Assembly: GCF_005239225.2 (NCBI RefSeq) | Contig: NC_133284.1 | Span: forward strand, 49,694,697-49,758,696 | Direction: 5' to 3' | Source: Populus alba | Lineage: Eukaryota; Streptophyta; Magnoliopsida; Malpighiales; Salicaceae | DNA length: 64,000 nucleotides | Shown: positions 11,081-25,010 of the stretch, piece after piece | Layout: every line of letters starts with the position of its first letter | Position numbering within the stretch: position 1 is the first letter of the stretch | The notes under the pieces: generated by a model | Databases searched by the model: none | What the model saw: the letters and a program-made list of their open reading frames with translations, nothing else | Told to the model about the DNA's origin: nothing | Made by a program: the position numbers and the translations under genes

Positions 11081-12601
11081 TTAACGATAATATTAACAGT
11101 GATAATAATAATAACAATAACAACAACAATAATAATAACAGTGATAATAATAATAATAATAAAAAGAGGATGAAGAAATTAATGAGAACTTTGAGATGGA
11201 AGATTAATGTAAAGATTAAACAATGATAAAAACAAATGTCAAGGTTAGAGGATCCACCAATGGTATTTCAAACAAGTATAATATAAACTCTTATTACTCA
11301 ATTTGGAAACCACACACGAGGGAGGTTCCAATCAGATGATTTGTCATTAATAGCTCATTATAAATTATTAACATGATCATATTAATTATCTCATTAACAT
11401 AACACCAAACTTTTAAATATTATCAGGAATTCATGATGTTAATTGATGTTAACAACAAATCAAGTACCTTTCATAGCCCAGATGTAGGTAATACCATACG
11501 GTTGGGCTATGAGAGTGCCAAGCATTTGTTGTACCAAGTATTATACAACACAAATCTAGATTAACCATTTAACAAGCAAGATATTAAGAATTAGTAAGAT
11601 AAAAAGATAAGACATGTTAATATTAAACATTAAGGTTCATGTTGAGTTTATACCATACTTGTTCTTACACCATTAGTGTAACCTTTTCACCTTGACATAA
11701 TAAACTTAGCCAAACATAATGAAGAAGAGAAACATAAATAAATAAAACAAGAACATAAATAAGATACAAGTTAATTAAGGAAAGAAAAGGAAATGAAAAG
11801 CATAAACAAGATATTAATGAAAGCAAAACTTAAGAATTACAAAAAAATATAAAGAGAGAAATAAAGAGCATGAACTTGATCTGAACAACCAAGCCCTCAA
11901 ATACATGGCAAATGCCTCCTTTTATAGGCCAAAATTCAAAATTATTGATTTGATGACTAATTGTTGAGTGGGTGGCCAACTTTTGACTTGGTGAAAATCC
12001 TTATCTTCTTGTCTAAATAAAACAAAAATTTTACCATCCGAACTGGGTCCACTTGTAAACATGAAAGTTGCAGGAAATTGTCTTAACAATTCTCTGTAAA
12101 AATTTGAGGTCATTTGGATTTCTAGAACTCCAGATATGGGCCAAACACTGAACAGTGTTCGGGCTGTAGGACAGATTCAGACTTCTCCATTGTTGCTATA
12201 ATTTGGACTTGAAAACGGCCTTGTTAGATCCTGGCCTCCACATGAACGTTGTAGGCCTATGTCTTAATGAATCTGTGTAAAAATTTGAGATCATTTGGAC
12301 ATCTAGAACTCGAGATATGACCCAATTACCAAACAGTGTTCTGGTTTGGACTGCACCAACATCTCTTTTATAACTTTGGCCCTCTCTTTGTCCTTTCAAT
12401 TTCCATACTTGAACTCATCAATCAATCCTTTGATTTATGTGATAGGCCTGCATTTAAGATGAACATTTACCATATATTAGGGCATTTTATAGTATTAGAC
12501 TTGTTATTATAAAACATGATTTAGTTACGAAGTTATTGATACTTTAAGTGCAAAATGATGATATAAACCCTTGATAAACATGCACTTTTAAGTACTAATC
12601 A
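10798..12601 (-). mobile_element. Family C solo LTR, right part
   Basis: Continuation of the LTR begun at 8810, ending with the family C LTR start sequence TGATTAGTACTT (minus strand). A long AAT/AAC microsatellite occupies 10798-11165; family C LTRs at 19860, 39190 and 47710 have it too, at different lengths. The minus-strand TATAAAAGG at about 11919-11928 corresponds to the promoter at 38484 and 46999. Poly-Leu frames here translate the microsatellite. Confidence 0.88.
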
Positions 12602-14616
12602 AGGACCAAGTATCATTAAAGCACAAAACCTGAATTTCATCTCGCATAGCACCATGTCAAGCCTCATACCTATCATTATCAGAGAATGCAATGGGTTTAT
12701 AGCGAGGAGAAAATATTACCTAAAAGAGAGAAGTAACAGAGGTGGCTACAAACAATGTTAGAAGGACGATCTTTGGCACCTAAGGATGAAGAACCATGAG
12801 ATGCTGACGAGTGGTAGGATGAGGTGGAGGAGAACCTGAACCTCTAAGATGTTGGAGAGGATAAGAGGAGAGATCAATAATGAGTTATAGATCTACTGAA
12901 GAACCTATCCGAGGTCTAAAGCTCGCAGCATAGGGGTCGGATAGCCCGCGACAAAACTAGGGTTGACTATGGTAACAAACCTTGAAAAATACAACTCTGA
13001 AGGAGGAGAACCTACTCATGCAAAATGATCATTATGAAAACAAGTAGATGGTGACATAAGGGCAAGGTTGGGTGGCGTTGGGTTGGTGGCAGACATGGTT
13101 TGCTAGTGGGTTATCTAGTTTGGTTGGCTACTAATGTGGTGGATTGGTGGGGCAGTGAGATGAAAATTTAGGGAAGGATTCAAGGTTCATAAGTGTGTAG
13201 GCTGTATAGGATAGGAGGATGTGATTAGGTGTTGTGCTATTTGTTCAGATTTTGTAAAAGGAAACACATTTCATGAAAACAAATATGATGGGAGACATAA
13301 ACTCATGAGATGCTAAATTAAGACAACAATAACCTAGATGAGAGGAACTATAACCTAAGAACACATATGGAGATGAATGAAAATCCAACTTACGACCATA
13401 ATAAGTAAGCAAAAACTGAAAACAAAGACACCCAAAAGTATGCCAAAAATCATAATCAGGAGTACAATGAAACAAACACTCAAACGGAGATTGATTTTGG
13501 AGGACAAGAGTAGGCATATGATAGATAAAATATACTTACAATTCAAACACAATTCCAAAACCATAATGTAGCACTACATTGTCCTAGAATGGTAACATCA
13601 GTTTCAATAATATACCGATGGCGATGCTCAACGGTGTCATTTTGCTCATGTGTATGAGAAAAAAAAAATAACTTGTGATGAATAACAATAGTCTGGAATA
13701 AACTATTTCACTAACAATATTCACCACCCTAATGAGTTTAAACAAATTTAATTTTGTGTGAAAACTAACACTCAACAAGCACTTGAAAACAATGGAATGT
13801 AGAAAACACATTGGTTTTTGCAACAAGAGGATAATACCATATATGTTTTGTATGCGCATTGATAAAGATAACAAAGTAACAAAAACCATTAGAGGAAAAC
13901 ATAGGAGCAGGGCCCCAAACATCTCTAAATATTAAATCAAGTGGGGTAGTAGTTTTATGATTTGTATGTCTCAATGACAAACACAATGACTTACCTAGTA
14001 GACGAGCTTGACATTGAACAAGAGAGCATTTAGAAGTACAGGTTATTTTATTTTTGGAAACTAACAAATTAAAAATACATGAAGTAGGATGACCCAATTG
14101 ACGATGCCATAGATCAACAGTCATAGAGATGCAAGGAGATCAATAAGCTTGAGGAATGGATGTTGTAGAAGACTTAGATAAAACATAGAGACCATCGTTA
14201 CTCTGATCGAAAAGGAATTCAAAATAAAACACAGATGCATGAAATTCAAAATAAACATTATTATCACGACAAAATTCTTAAACAAAAAACAATGGTTTGG
14301 TAACTTGAGGAACATGAAGCACATTAGATACTAGGCAAGATGAGCAAAAGGCAACAAAGATAGTATCGATAGTCGAGGTGGGTTTGCAGCCATGGATTGA
14401 AGGGAGGTCTTTTGCAGAAACTTACAGGTAAGGAGATGGCTATGAAGGTCAGCATATGATAATGGTTCTTCATTAGTAGCAAGGTTGGTTACCAAGTCCT
14501 TAAACTCATCATAAAGGCCATAAAACATATAAAGGTTGAAGTCTTCAAGAGAGATAGGGCGGCCAACAACCAATTCATTGAATAATGGTTTTTATTTGCT
14601 GCATGTACATAGCAAA
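12602..14616 (-). pseudogene. Copia element M: gag end, integrase and RT start, broken
   Basis: Reading on the minus strand from 14573: a gag/UBN2-like segment (SLEDFNLYMFYGL), then the GAG-pre-integrase and integrase entry (LWHRQLGHPTSCIFNLL, 14110) and integrase core (DLIFRDVWGPAPMFSSNG), followed by FGCLCFQFL at 13430. It ends with NDRYEAWHGAMRDEI leading into RT at about 12650. Frameshifts and stops separate the pieces. The order and wording match the copia at 48354-52300, so M and P are one family. Interrupted at 14616 by LTR E. Confidence 0.82.
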
Positions 14617-14669
14617 TGTAAACACCTAAAAATATATATATAGAGAGAGAGAGATGATGATGAATGCAG

Positions 14670-14860
14670 TTTTCGCTGCCGATTCTGGATTTGGCAGCGA
14701 CGCAGCCTTCCCTACCGATACAGAAATCGGTAGCGACGCAGTTTTTCGCTGCCCATTTCTTGATCGGCAGCGACGCAGTTTTTCGCTGCCCATTTCTGGA
14801 TCAGCAGCGACGCAGTTTTCACTGCCGATTTCTCAATCAACAGTGACGCAGAGCTGGGAG
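14670..14860. repeat. CGCTGCCGAT hairpin repeats, first cluster
   Basis: Tandem units of about 45-55 bp in which CGCTGCCGAT and its complement ATCGGCAGCG enclose a short variable loop. Each unit can fold as a hairpin. Related clusters occur at 15745-16130 and 16975-17165 in the same LTR. Confidence 0.8.
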
Positions 14861-15460
14861 GGAGGGGTAAAACTGGTTTTAGATAAACCAAACAAGGATA
14901 AGGACACACCTAAACAAACCCCCAAACAACCCATTTCATTTGATGGGTAGTATAAATACAAAGAGGGGAGAGAGAATGACCCATCTTCTTCCCAAACCAG
15001 CAGCTGCATGCCATTCTTCCCTTCCCCTTTCACAACAGAAACGTGAATCAAGCCAGTAGAGATTGCCTTGTGAGCTTGTGAGGGAGAGATGAGACCTTGA
15101 GAGAGGAGTGGGCAGCTGCAAAGAGGAGAGGAAAAAAAGAGCTGGAAAACGTGAGAGGAAGAAGAAGGAGGAGAACCAACAGCTGAAGAGAAAAGAATAG
15201 TGTCAAACCTTCCTCAAACTTAGTTAAATTCAGAAGGTATGGGTCATGAAACTCCCTTTCCTCTTCCCCTTAAGATCAAAAACGAAAATGAAGACGAAAA
15301 ACCCTAAGAAAAATTGATCTAAGACCTAAGCCAGCTATGAAGGAAACTGAAATTAACTAGGAGAACTAGCAAACAGAAGTGAAATAAAGTCAATTTCAGA
15401 ACATCTAACAAATCATGGTAGAGGGCTGGCTTTAACTATGGGGTAGGCCAACATGCATGT

Positions 15461-15720
15461 GTGTGTGTGTGTTCTGCTGGGGTATAATGTGTTCTGCTGT
15501 GATGTTGTTGCTGAAATTTAATGTGTTCTGCTGTGATGATTGTTGCTGAAATTAATGTGTTCTGCTGTGATGTTGTTGCTGGAATTAATGTGTCTGCTGT
15601 GATGTTGTTGCTGGAATTAATGTGTTGTTGCTGGAATTTATTGAAAGATAATATGCTGTAATTGATGGTTTTCCATGTGTGTATTCTGCTGGAATTTTGT
15701 TGAAGAACTATGTGCTGAAA
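15461..15720. repeat. Tandem repeat 'tgtgttctgctgtgatgttg'
   Basis: About six imperfect copies of a unit of roughly 30-40 bp rich in 'tgttgctggaattaatgtg', preceded by a short (GT)n run at 15460. Inside LTR E. No coding role seen. Confidence 0.7.
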
Positions 15721-15744
15721 TTGATGGTTCCGATTTGTGTGTTG

Positions 15745-16130
15745 TGCAGCGAAACTCTGTTTCGCTGCCGCAACTGAGCCTTCTGTAGCGAATTAATATT
15801 CGCTGCCGATTTGTGTATTGTGCAGTGAAATTCTGTTTCGCTGCCGCAACTGAACCTCCTGCAGCGAATTGATATTCGCTGCCGATTTGTGTGTTGTGCA
15901 GCGAAATTCTGTTTTGCTGCCGAAACTGAACTTCCTGCAGCGAATTGATATTCGCTGTCGAGTTGTGCGTTGTGCAGCGAAACTGTGGCACCAACAGCGA
16001 TGCAGTTTTCGCTGCCGAACTGGCTGCCGGCACCGAAATAGTTGTCGCTGCCGAACTGGCAGCCTGCAGCGAACCAGCTCTCGCTGCCGAAGTGGGCAGC
16101 GCGCAGCGAACCAGTTCTCGCTGTCGATTT
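15745..16130. repeat. CGCTGCCGAT repeats, second cluster
   Basis: Seven or more units with 'gcagcgaa...ttcgctgccga' at spacings of about 45-60 bp, related to 14670-14860. Frames read through it on both strands (up to 196 aa), but composition is repeat-driven and I reject them as genes. Confidence 0.75.
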
Positions 16131-16487
16131 CTACAATAAGCCTCCTAGGCAGGAATGTCTTAAATGGTAGTAACAATTTCATGATATGATGGTGTAAAAT
16201 ATGGAACACTTGAATGTGAACATATGAACTCTTGAAATAAGTGTGATGATGAATATGATTCAAAAATAAAATAAATACAACTGTGCTGATTTGTGACCAT
16301 TGATGTCTTAGGTGGTGCGGTCGGGATTGGACCATCATCAAGATAGGAACGACCCACAGGTGGAGCAGGTAGGTGACTTGCACCTTTCTTTTTCTTACAT
16401 TGAATCTTGAAATATTTTAACTTGAGCACTATCATATTGTTAGAACCGATATTAGATTGTTGAACGCTTAAATGTTGATTAAAGGTT

Positions 16488-16975
16488 GATTAGCTTCGGC
16501 TAATGGCATCCGAATGGATGGCCGGAACAAAAGAGTGATTAGCTTCGGCTAGTGGCATCCGAACGGATGGCCGAAACAAAGAATGATTAGCTTCGGCTAC
16601 TGGCATCCGAATGGATGGCCAAAACAAAAGAGTGAGTAGCTTCGGCTAATGGCATCCGAACGGATGGCCGGAACAAAGAATGATTAGCTTCGGCTAATGG
16701 CATCCGAATGGATGGCCAGAACAAAGAATGATTAGCTTCGGCTAATGGCATCCGAACGGATGGCCGGAACAAAGAATGATTAGCTTTGGCTAATGGCGTC
16801 CGAATGGATGGCCGGGATGAAGGATTGATTAGCTTCGGCTAATGGCATCTAAACGGATGGCCGGGACAAAGAATGATTAGCTTTGGCTAATGGCGTCCGA
16901 ATGGATGGCCGGGATGAAAGACTGATTAGCTTCGGCTAATGGCATCCAAACGGATGGATGGCCGGGATAAAAGAG
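16488..16975. repeat. 48-bp tandem array in LTR E
   Basis: Ten units starting at 16488, 16537, 16584, 16634, 16682, 16730, 16778, 16827, 16874 and 16923 (period 47-50). Each reads 'gattagcttcggctaatgg' followed by 'catccgaa(c/t)ggatggccgg'. Units alternate slightly in two sub-types near the right end, suggesting a higher-order duplication. Confidence 0.88.
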
Positions 16976-17165
16976 TGATTTTGCTGCCGATGCAGAAATC
17001 GGCAGCGACGCAGTTTCCGCTGCCGATACAGAAATCGGCAGCGACACAGTATTCGCTGCCGATACAGAAATCGGCAGCGACACAGTTTTCGCTGCCGATT
17101 CCTTGATCGGTAGCAATGCAGTTTCTGCTGCCGATTTTGGGATCGGCAGTGACGCAGCTTTCGCC
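16975..17165. repeat. CGCTGCCGAT repeats, third cluster
   Basis: Four to five hairpin units directly adjoining the 48-bp array. At 17166 the sequence returns to one more 'ggaatccgaatggatggccggg' unit, so the hairpin block interrupts the array. Confidence 0.75.
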
Positions 17166-17803
17166 ATGGAATCCGAATGGATGGCCGGGACAAATGAGTG
17201 ACTAGTTTCGGTGAATGGCATCCGAAAACTTGTGTATCTATATGTACTACTAGTTGTTATATCAAATACATGAAGAAATTATAAATGTTAATGCTTTATT
17301 TATTTGCCAAACCGTTAGTTACCATTATTATTATTATTAAGTATTTGCATTCTCTTAAATGTTTGTACTACGGGAACCTACTTTTGCAAGGACTTCACAC
17401 CAACGAGATGTCTAGGAAACCCGATACACGGGAACCTACTTTTGCAAGGAATTATGTAAATGTATTGTAAATCACAATGTGTTTTGTATGGATCAATGTA
17501 CTGAATGTATAACTTTTATTAGATCCTTTTTATTTAAAATTGTGATGACTATTAGTAGGATAAGACTGCAAACTCATGTCTATGTATATATTTATAATAT
17601 GAACTTCAAATCAAGCAACCTTAATATTACGTGTTTGTGTAAGATTCACTTTTAAATGAAATGTTGATTGTATGGATTGTATCTTGATGATGTGAGGATT
17701 TAGATTCATTGATTGCCGGTACCATGTGTATTAAGTATATATATATATATATATATATAAAAATTTTACTGTTGTTTTGGGCTTGGAAAGCCGGGTTGTT
17801 ACA

Positions 17804-18406
17804 ACAAAACCTTCTCGAAAATCTTGAAAAGATCCATGGAGTTGCATAATATGAGAATTAGATGGAGAGGCTAACTTTCTTAAGAGTATGCCAAACATAA
17901 TGAGAGGTCTAGCAATCTACCATAAGGTGTAGTACATCCATAAAAAGAGAAAAGAGTAAGGTGCTCAAAATAAGTTGATTATGTTGCTTCCAATGAAGAA
18001 AAGAAGGGTTGATTACCGAAGAAGAACCAATAGAACTTTCATAAACAAAAAAGGACACGACACAAAATGGAAGGCACACTAACTAAGATGATACGGCTTC
18101 ATCTGCATTCTTCAGTAGAGATAATTGGTTTTCGTAAACTTTAACGAAACAACTTGCTAAAGGTTGGACAAAGCAACTATAATTGAAGTTGATGTCCCTA
18201 CAATATGAAGATGAACGATAGAAACATGAGAAAAATAACCATTTTTCTACTATGCAAGAGAATGAGGTTGTTGCTATGGGAAGGCACCATCGGTAGTAGC
18301 TTATGAGTGGTCGGTCAGCTAGGTTGCAACACTAATTTGGTGGAGGGAGAAGTCAGCAATAATAGAGTCCATTTGAGAGAGGGAGAGAGGAGTTTTGATG
18401 TGTTAA
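17804..18406 (-). pseudogene. Copia element M, gag start region
   Basis: The minus-strand leader after the primer site reads like the copia at 37625-37800: ATGGACTCTATTATTGCTGA corresponds to ATGGATTCTACTGCTGCTAC there. Near 17850 it encodes HIMQLHGSFQDFREGF, matching RIMQLYGSFQDLRQGD at 48372. Frameshifted and not functional. Confidence 0.7.
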
Positions 18407-18419
18407 GGCTCTGATACCA
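18407..18419 (-). other. Primer binding site of copia M (tRNA-Met)
   Basis: The minus strand reads TGGTATCAGAGCC, the classic initiator tRNA-Met complement, directly after the LTR end CAACT. Confidence 0.85.
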
Positions 18420-18565
18420 AGTTGAAAAAAAAAAAAAAAGAGGTTTAACCTATCAATTAACCAACCTTTATTATTTATATGTGATATAACAATATATAAT
18501 AGTAAAGGTAGAGATGACAACATTAGAATAGTCCTATAGTGTGTGTGTGTGTACATTCCATAATA
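18420..18565 (-). mobile_element. Copia element M 5' LTR (146 bp)
   Basis: The minus strand runs TATTATGGAATGTACAC to ...CAACT. It aligns along its length with the copia P LTRs (37460-37611 and 53700-53845), including the (CA)n run and the 'ggttggttaa' block. The 3' LTR of M lies outside the window on the left. Confidence 0.8.
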
Positions 18566-18629
18566 ATATAATATTAAATAACATAGGAAAAATAATAAAT
18601 ATAACATAATTAAAATTTTAATCGATCAA

Positions 18630-19700
18630 CAAATTATTGATTAATTTTTTTAAATAGTCTCCTAAAATACAGGCTAGGCATGCACCCTTATTTATACTAT
18701 TTTTAGACCTAAACTAATTAATTTTTATTTATTGAACTAAATGTTTTCTAAACTAAATAGAAAGAATACAAACACCATAAATTTAAATATTTTTCTAAAC
18801 TAAATAGAAAAAAAAAAATAACACTGGAAAAAAAATATCTTCCTTTAAAAATCCTCTTGTATTTTTGTTTTTTTTAATTCGAGAGAATTCATCCTCAAGT
18901 TCAAATTACTTTTGCATCAATCTCATGGATTTCTAATCAAGACTCTCAATCTATTTTTCTTTTTTTTTTCACTTGAAATGTATAATAATTTTATATATCA
19001 ACTTAAATCTTTTCATCTCAACGATACTTATGCTAATCAAAAGTTGTCTCCACTACTAATGTCTTTTGAATGGGGTCTCAAAATTAGCTATGGATATCCA
19101 TGATCACTATCCCCATTCTCCTTCAATTGTTTCTTCTTCATTCCTCCCATTTGACGAGATAATTCTTCAACTTGTCTTTGCAACTTTATCACTTCTAGTC
19201 AAAACATTAATTATATTATTTTTCTTTCTATCATTAGCTCCTGAACATCTCTTTCCTAAGAGAAAACCTCCACATCCCCTCTTACATGAGCACGTTCTAT
19301 TTTACAACAACATCTTCCAACCATGCTTATTCAATAGCACACAATAACTAACCACCAAGAGTCTTTGGGCTTTGATATCCACTAGCACAATTTTGATACC
19401 AACTAACACTAATGAAAACAATACATGAAAAACAACAAGCACAAGCAATATAAAAATTTGTCGAATAAGGTCACTACACCAAAACCCTTATTCAAAATTT
19501 TATAACTTAATATTTCTCTAGTAGTCGCCTAAAATTTAAGCTAAGAAACTTTATTTATACTAGGGTTGGGCCTAAACTAAATAACAAAAAAAAATATTCT
19601 AAACTAAAAAGAAAAGAAAGAAAACACCATAAAGATTCTAATTAATAAGTGTTAGAGTATTATAGAAGGGAGACAAATACTTTTGTTAACAATATTCTAA
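18630..19700 (-). mobile_element. Element F: deleted gypsy remnant
   Basis: A diverged direct repeat (18640-18800 versus 19503-19645, sharing 'cctaaaat', 'tttatttatact', 'cctaaact' and 'aaacaccataaa') looks like an LTR pair. A minus-strand TTGGTATCAAA at 19391-19403 could be the primer site. Between them, the minus strand encodes a gag-like LQRQVEELSRQMGGMKKKQ at about 19140-19200. At 18880-18905 it reads CTTGAGGATGAATTCTCTCG, like the end of gypsy pol ORFs. The structure is consistent with a large internal deletion. Lineage is inferred. Confidence 0.45.
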
Positions 19701-19739
19701 ATGATCACCACTTCGTGATTATAGATTGAGAAGATGTTG

Positions 19740-19924
19740 TGACACGACCAAAAGATTGATGTCTTCTCCCAAGTGCAGGAGTGTCGAAGTAATAAATAAC
19801 CCGTCAAGACCGGGATCGAACCACAGAGAGGTTAATTGTATAAATTATAAATAACAATACAACAACAACAACAACAACAACAATAATAATAATAATAATA
19901 ATAGTAATAGTAATAGTAATATTA

Positions 19925-19968
<44 letters not shown>

Positions 19969-21601
19969 CAATACGTGGCGTTGTTACACCTGAGAATGAT
20001 TTAAAAGATCGGGTCACAGGTTTCCAGCCTATATACTGAGTTTATAAAGAGATCAAAGAGATATATTATATAATATAAACAGATTTCTGATGCGAATGAA
20101 CAAGGCAAAACCAACAATGTCAGGATCCTTGATAAAATACAGAGCATACTTAACGTACATAAAATATAACAAGAATGTAAATAATAATAACAATAACAAT
20201 AATAATAATAATAGTAATAAAAAAAAAAGAAGAGGAAGAAATTAATGAGAACTTTGAGATGGAAGATTACTGTAAGGATTGAACAATGATAAAAACAAAT
20301 GTCAAGGTTAGAGGATCCACTAATGGTACTTCAAATAAGTATAGTATAAACTCTTATTACTCAACTGAAAACCACACACAAAGGAGGTTTCAATTAGATT
20401 ATAATTGTTAACATGATTACATTAATTATCTTGTTCAAGTAATGCCAATACTTGTAAATATTATCAGGTATTCATGGTACTGACTTATGTTAACAACAAA
20501 TCAAGTTCCTTTCATAGCACAGGAGTAGGTTATACCATATGGTTGGGCTATGAAAGTGCCAAGCATTTGTTGTACCAAGGGTTGTTCAACATAAATATAG
20601 ATTAACCATTTAACAAGCAAGGTATTAAAAGTGAGCAAGATAATAAATATAAAACATGTTAGTATCAAGCATTAAAGTCCATATTGAATTTATATTATAC
20701 TTATTCTTACACCATTAGTGTAACATTTTCACCTTCACATAATATATTTAGCTAAACATAATGAAAGAAAGAAACATAAATAAACAAGACAAGAACATAA
20801 TTATACAAATAAAGGAAAGAAAATGAAAAACATAAACAAGAGATTAATATAACATCAAATAAAACTTAAACATTACAAAATACAAAGAAAGAGAGCAAGA
20901 GCATGATCTTGATCTGAACACCAAGATGCCTAAATGCATGGCAAATGCCTCCTTTTAAAGGCCAAAATTTGGAACTATTGATTTGATGAATAATTGTTTA
21001 GTGGGTGGCCACATCTTGACTAGGTGAAAATCCTTATCTTCTTGTCTGAATAAAACGTCATTGCTAACATCAGAACTGGAACCATATGAAATCATGAAAG
21101 TTCTAGGAAATTCTCTTAGCTTTCCAGGAAAAAAAAGTTGAGGTCATTCGGACTTCTAGAACTCAAGATATGGGCTGAACACTGAACAATGTCTGGGCTA
21201 CAGGACAGATTCGGACTTCTCCGTTGTTGCTATAATTTGGACTTGAAAACGGCCTTCTTAGATTTTGCTGTCCACATGAAAGTTGTAGGCCTATGTCTCA
21301 CCAAATCTGTGTAAGATATGACCCAAATATCAAATAGTGTTCCAGTTTGGACTACACCAACATCTCTTTTCTAAGCTTCACCCTTCTTTATCTTCAAAAT
21401 TTCAGTAGTTGAATTCATCAATCAATCCTTTGATTTATGTGATAGGCCTGCATTTAAGATGAACATTTACCATATATTAAGGCATTTTATAGTATCACAC
21501 TTGTTATTATAAAACATGCTTTAGTTAAGGAGTTATTGATACTTCAAGTGCAAAATGATGATATAAAACCTTAATAAACATGCACTTTTAAGTACTAATC
21601 A
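19740..21601 (-). mobile_element. Family C solo LTR (1862 bp)
   Basis: Runs TGACACGACC to ...AGTACTAATCA, the reverse complement of the family C LTR. Flanked by the perfect target duplication TGTTG (19735-19739 and 21602-21606). Contains two AAT-type microsatellites (19860-19975, 20170-20225). The segment at 20080-20160 is not in the element C LTRs, giving a longer sub-variant. The promoter position reads ttttaaagg instead of ttttatagg, so its TATA is damaged. Confidence 0.92.
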
Positions 21602-21606
21602 TGTTG

Positions 21607-22411
21607 CCAATGTATCTATTAATTAAACACGCTAATATTCTATACCAATTGACATAACATATGACATAGATAAGGTTCCTCAATCCCTTAAATTTTATGG
21701 TTTTAAACTATAGAGAATAAAACTAAGTTATTGTTCAATAATGATGTCTGACACCATTTTTCCAAGAAAAAAAAAATAAGAAATATAAAAAGTGAATTTT
21801 ATCTTCAAATGTAGTATTTTTTCAAATGGAAAAAAAGAAAATATTTCTTCATTCTTTTACCATAAAGTTTGAAGTTGGAAAACATCTTTTATATATTTTT
21901 AAATACTTCCCATTCATCCTCTTTGTTGGAAAACATTATTCTTCAAGGTTTTTTTATCTTAATGAAATTTTTAAACCAAAAATAGCCTTTCACTTTTCAA
22001 CTTAATAACAATTATACCCCTATATGTGTGTGTGTAAATTGCCCTATCCTTTTTAACGCATTCTTCTCCTTCTCCATTCTCAACCACCATTCTTCACCAG
22101 GAGCATGCATAAAAAACCACCAGCAGCAGTGCTTCCAGAAGCGGTAGTGGCAACGCTTCCAATAATAATAGCAATGACAACACTTCCATTAGTAGCAGTG
22201 GTAGCGCTTGTGTGATGTGTTGTCCATGTTATTATGGGAATCAAGAATATGGTTGTTTGAAAAGACGTCAAAGATACAACAGTTAAGGAAATACCCGCTG
22301 TCAAAGTGGATATATACCATGCAATTAGACCTTAGTTCACTAGCATTTATGAGAAAAATTACATCTGATTTCAATTCCTCAGGTCGTCCCTTGACCCTCT
22401 TAATACAGGGA
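21607..22411. other. Intergenic, no gene recognised
   Basis: AT-rich sequence with a short (TG)n run at 22025. 22085-22215 has short GCAGCAGT/GGTAGTGGCA-like repeats that translate into low-complexity Ala/Val peptides on the plus strand. I see no motif supporting a gene. Confidence 0.5.
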
Positions 22412-22970
<559 letters not shown>

Positions 22971-23106
22971 CTATTTCAGGCACAATAAAGTACCTCAAAA
23001 TATTACAGGCACAACTAAGTGCCAGCCTTATTTGAAACACAAATCACACACAACATAAGTACAACTTCTCTACAGGAAATAGCTCCTCCTTGCCTTTGGA
23101 TGCATA

Positions 23107-24846
<1,740 letters not shown>

Positions 24847-24904
24847 TCAAGTGAAAAAGAAGATGCTTGAAGTATCGCTGAGGTCTGTTAGAGTGGAAAT
24901 GCTA

Positions 24905-24915
24905 GTATTTATAGT
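24905..24915 (-). promoter_or_regulatory. TATA box of the GST gene
   Basis: The minus strand reads ACTATAAATAC, about 62 bp upstream of the start codon, implying a leader of roughly 30 nt. Confidence 0.6.
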
Positions 24916-25010
24916 AAGAAAGGGCTGAAGGGAGTTAATATGGCGGGTTTTCTAGAGTCGTCTAATTTATTGATTGACATAGGCATCTTGAACATTCTAG
25001 CTAGCAAATT

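Larger units (their letters stand above)
14617..17803 (+). mobile_element. Solo LTR E, Tekay/Del-like, 3.19 kb
   Basis: Begins TGTAAACACC and ends GGGTTGTTACA, the near-palindromic ends typical of Tekay/Del chromovirus LTRs. Flanked by GCAAA (14612-14616) and ACAAA (17804-17808), a target duplication with one mismatch. Removing the insert rejoins copia gag (GSFQDFREGF to MYMQQ). A plus-strand TATAAATAC is at 14951, followed by a GA-rich leader. Internal tandem repeats are listed separately. No coding capacity is visible. Confidence 0.72.

Noticed and set aside
10926..11129. Poly-Leu ORF
   Set aside because: Translation of an AAT/AAC microsatellite.
15793..16383. 196-aa frame in LTR E
   Set aside because: Driven by the CGCTGCCGAT repeats; it reads as repeated Cys/Arg-rich units in other frames too, and no start context or homologue is evident.
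22085..22215. Possible Ala/Val-rich small protein near the GST pseudogene
   Set aside because: Low-complexity trinucleotide-like DNA without supporting motif or promoter.
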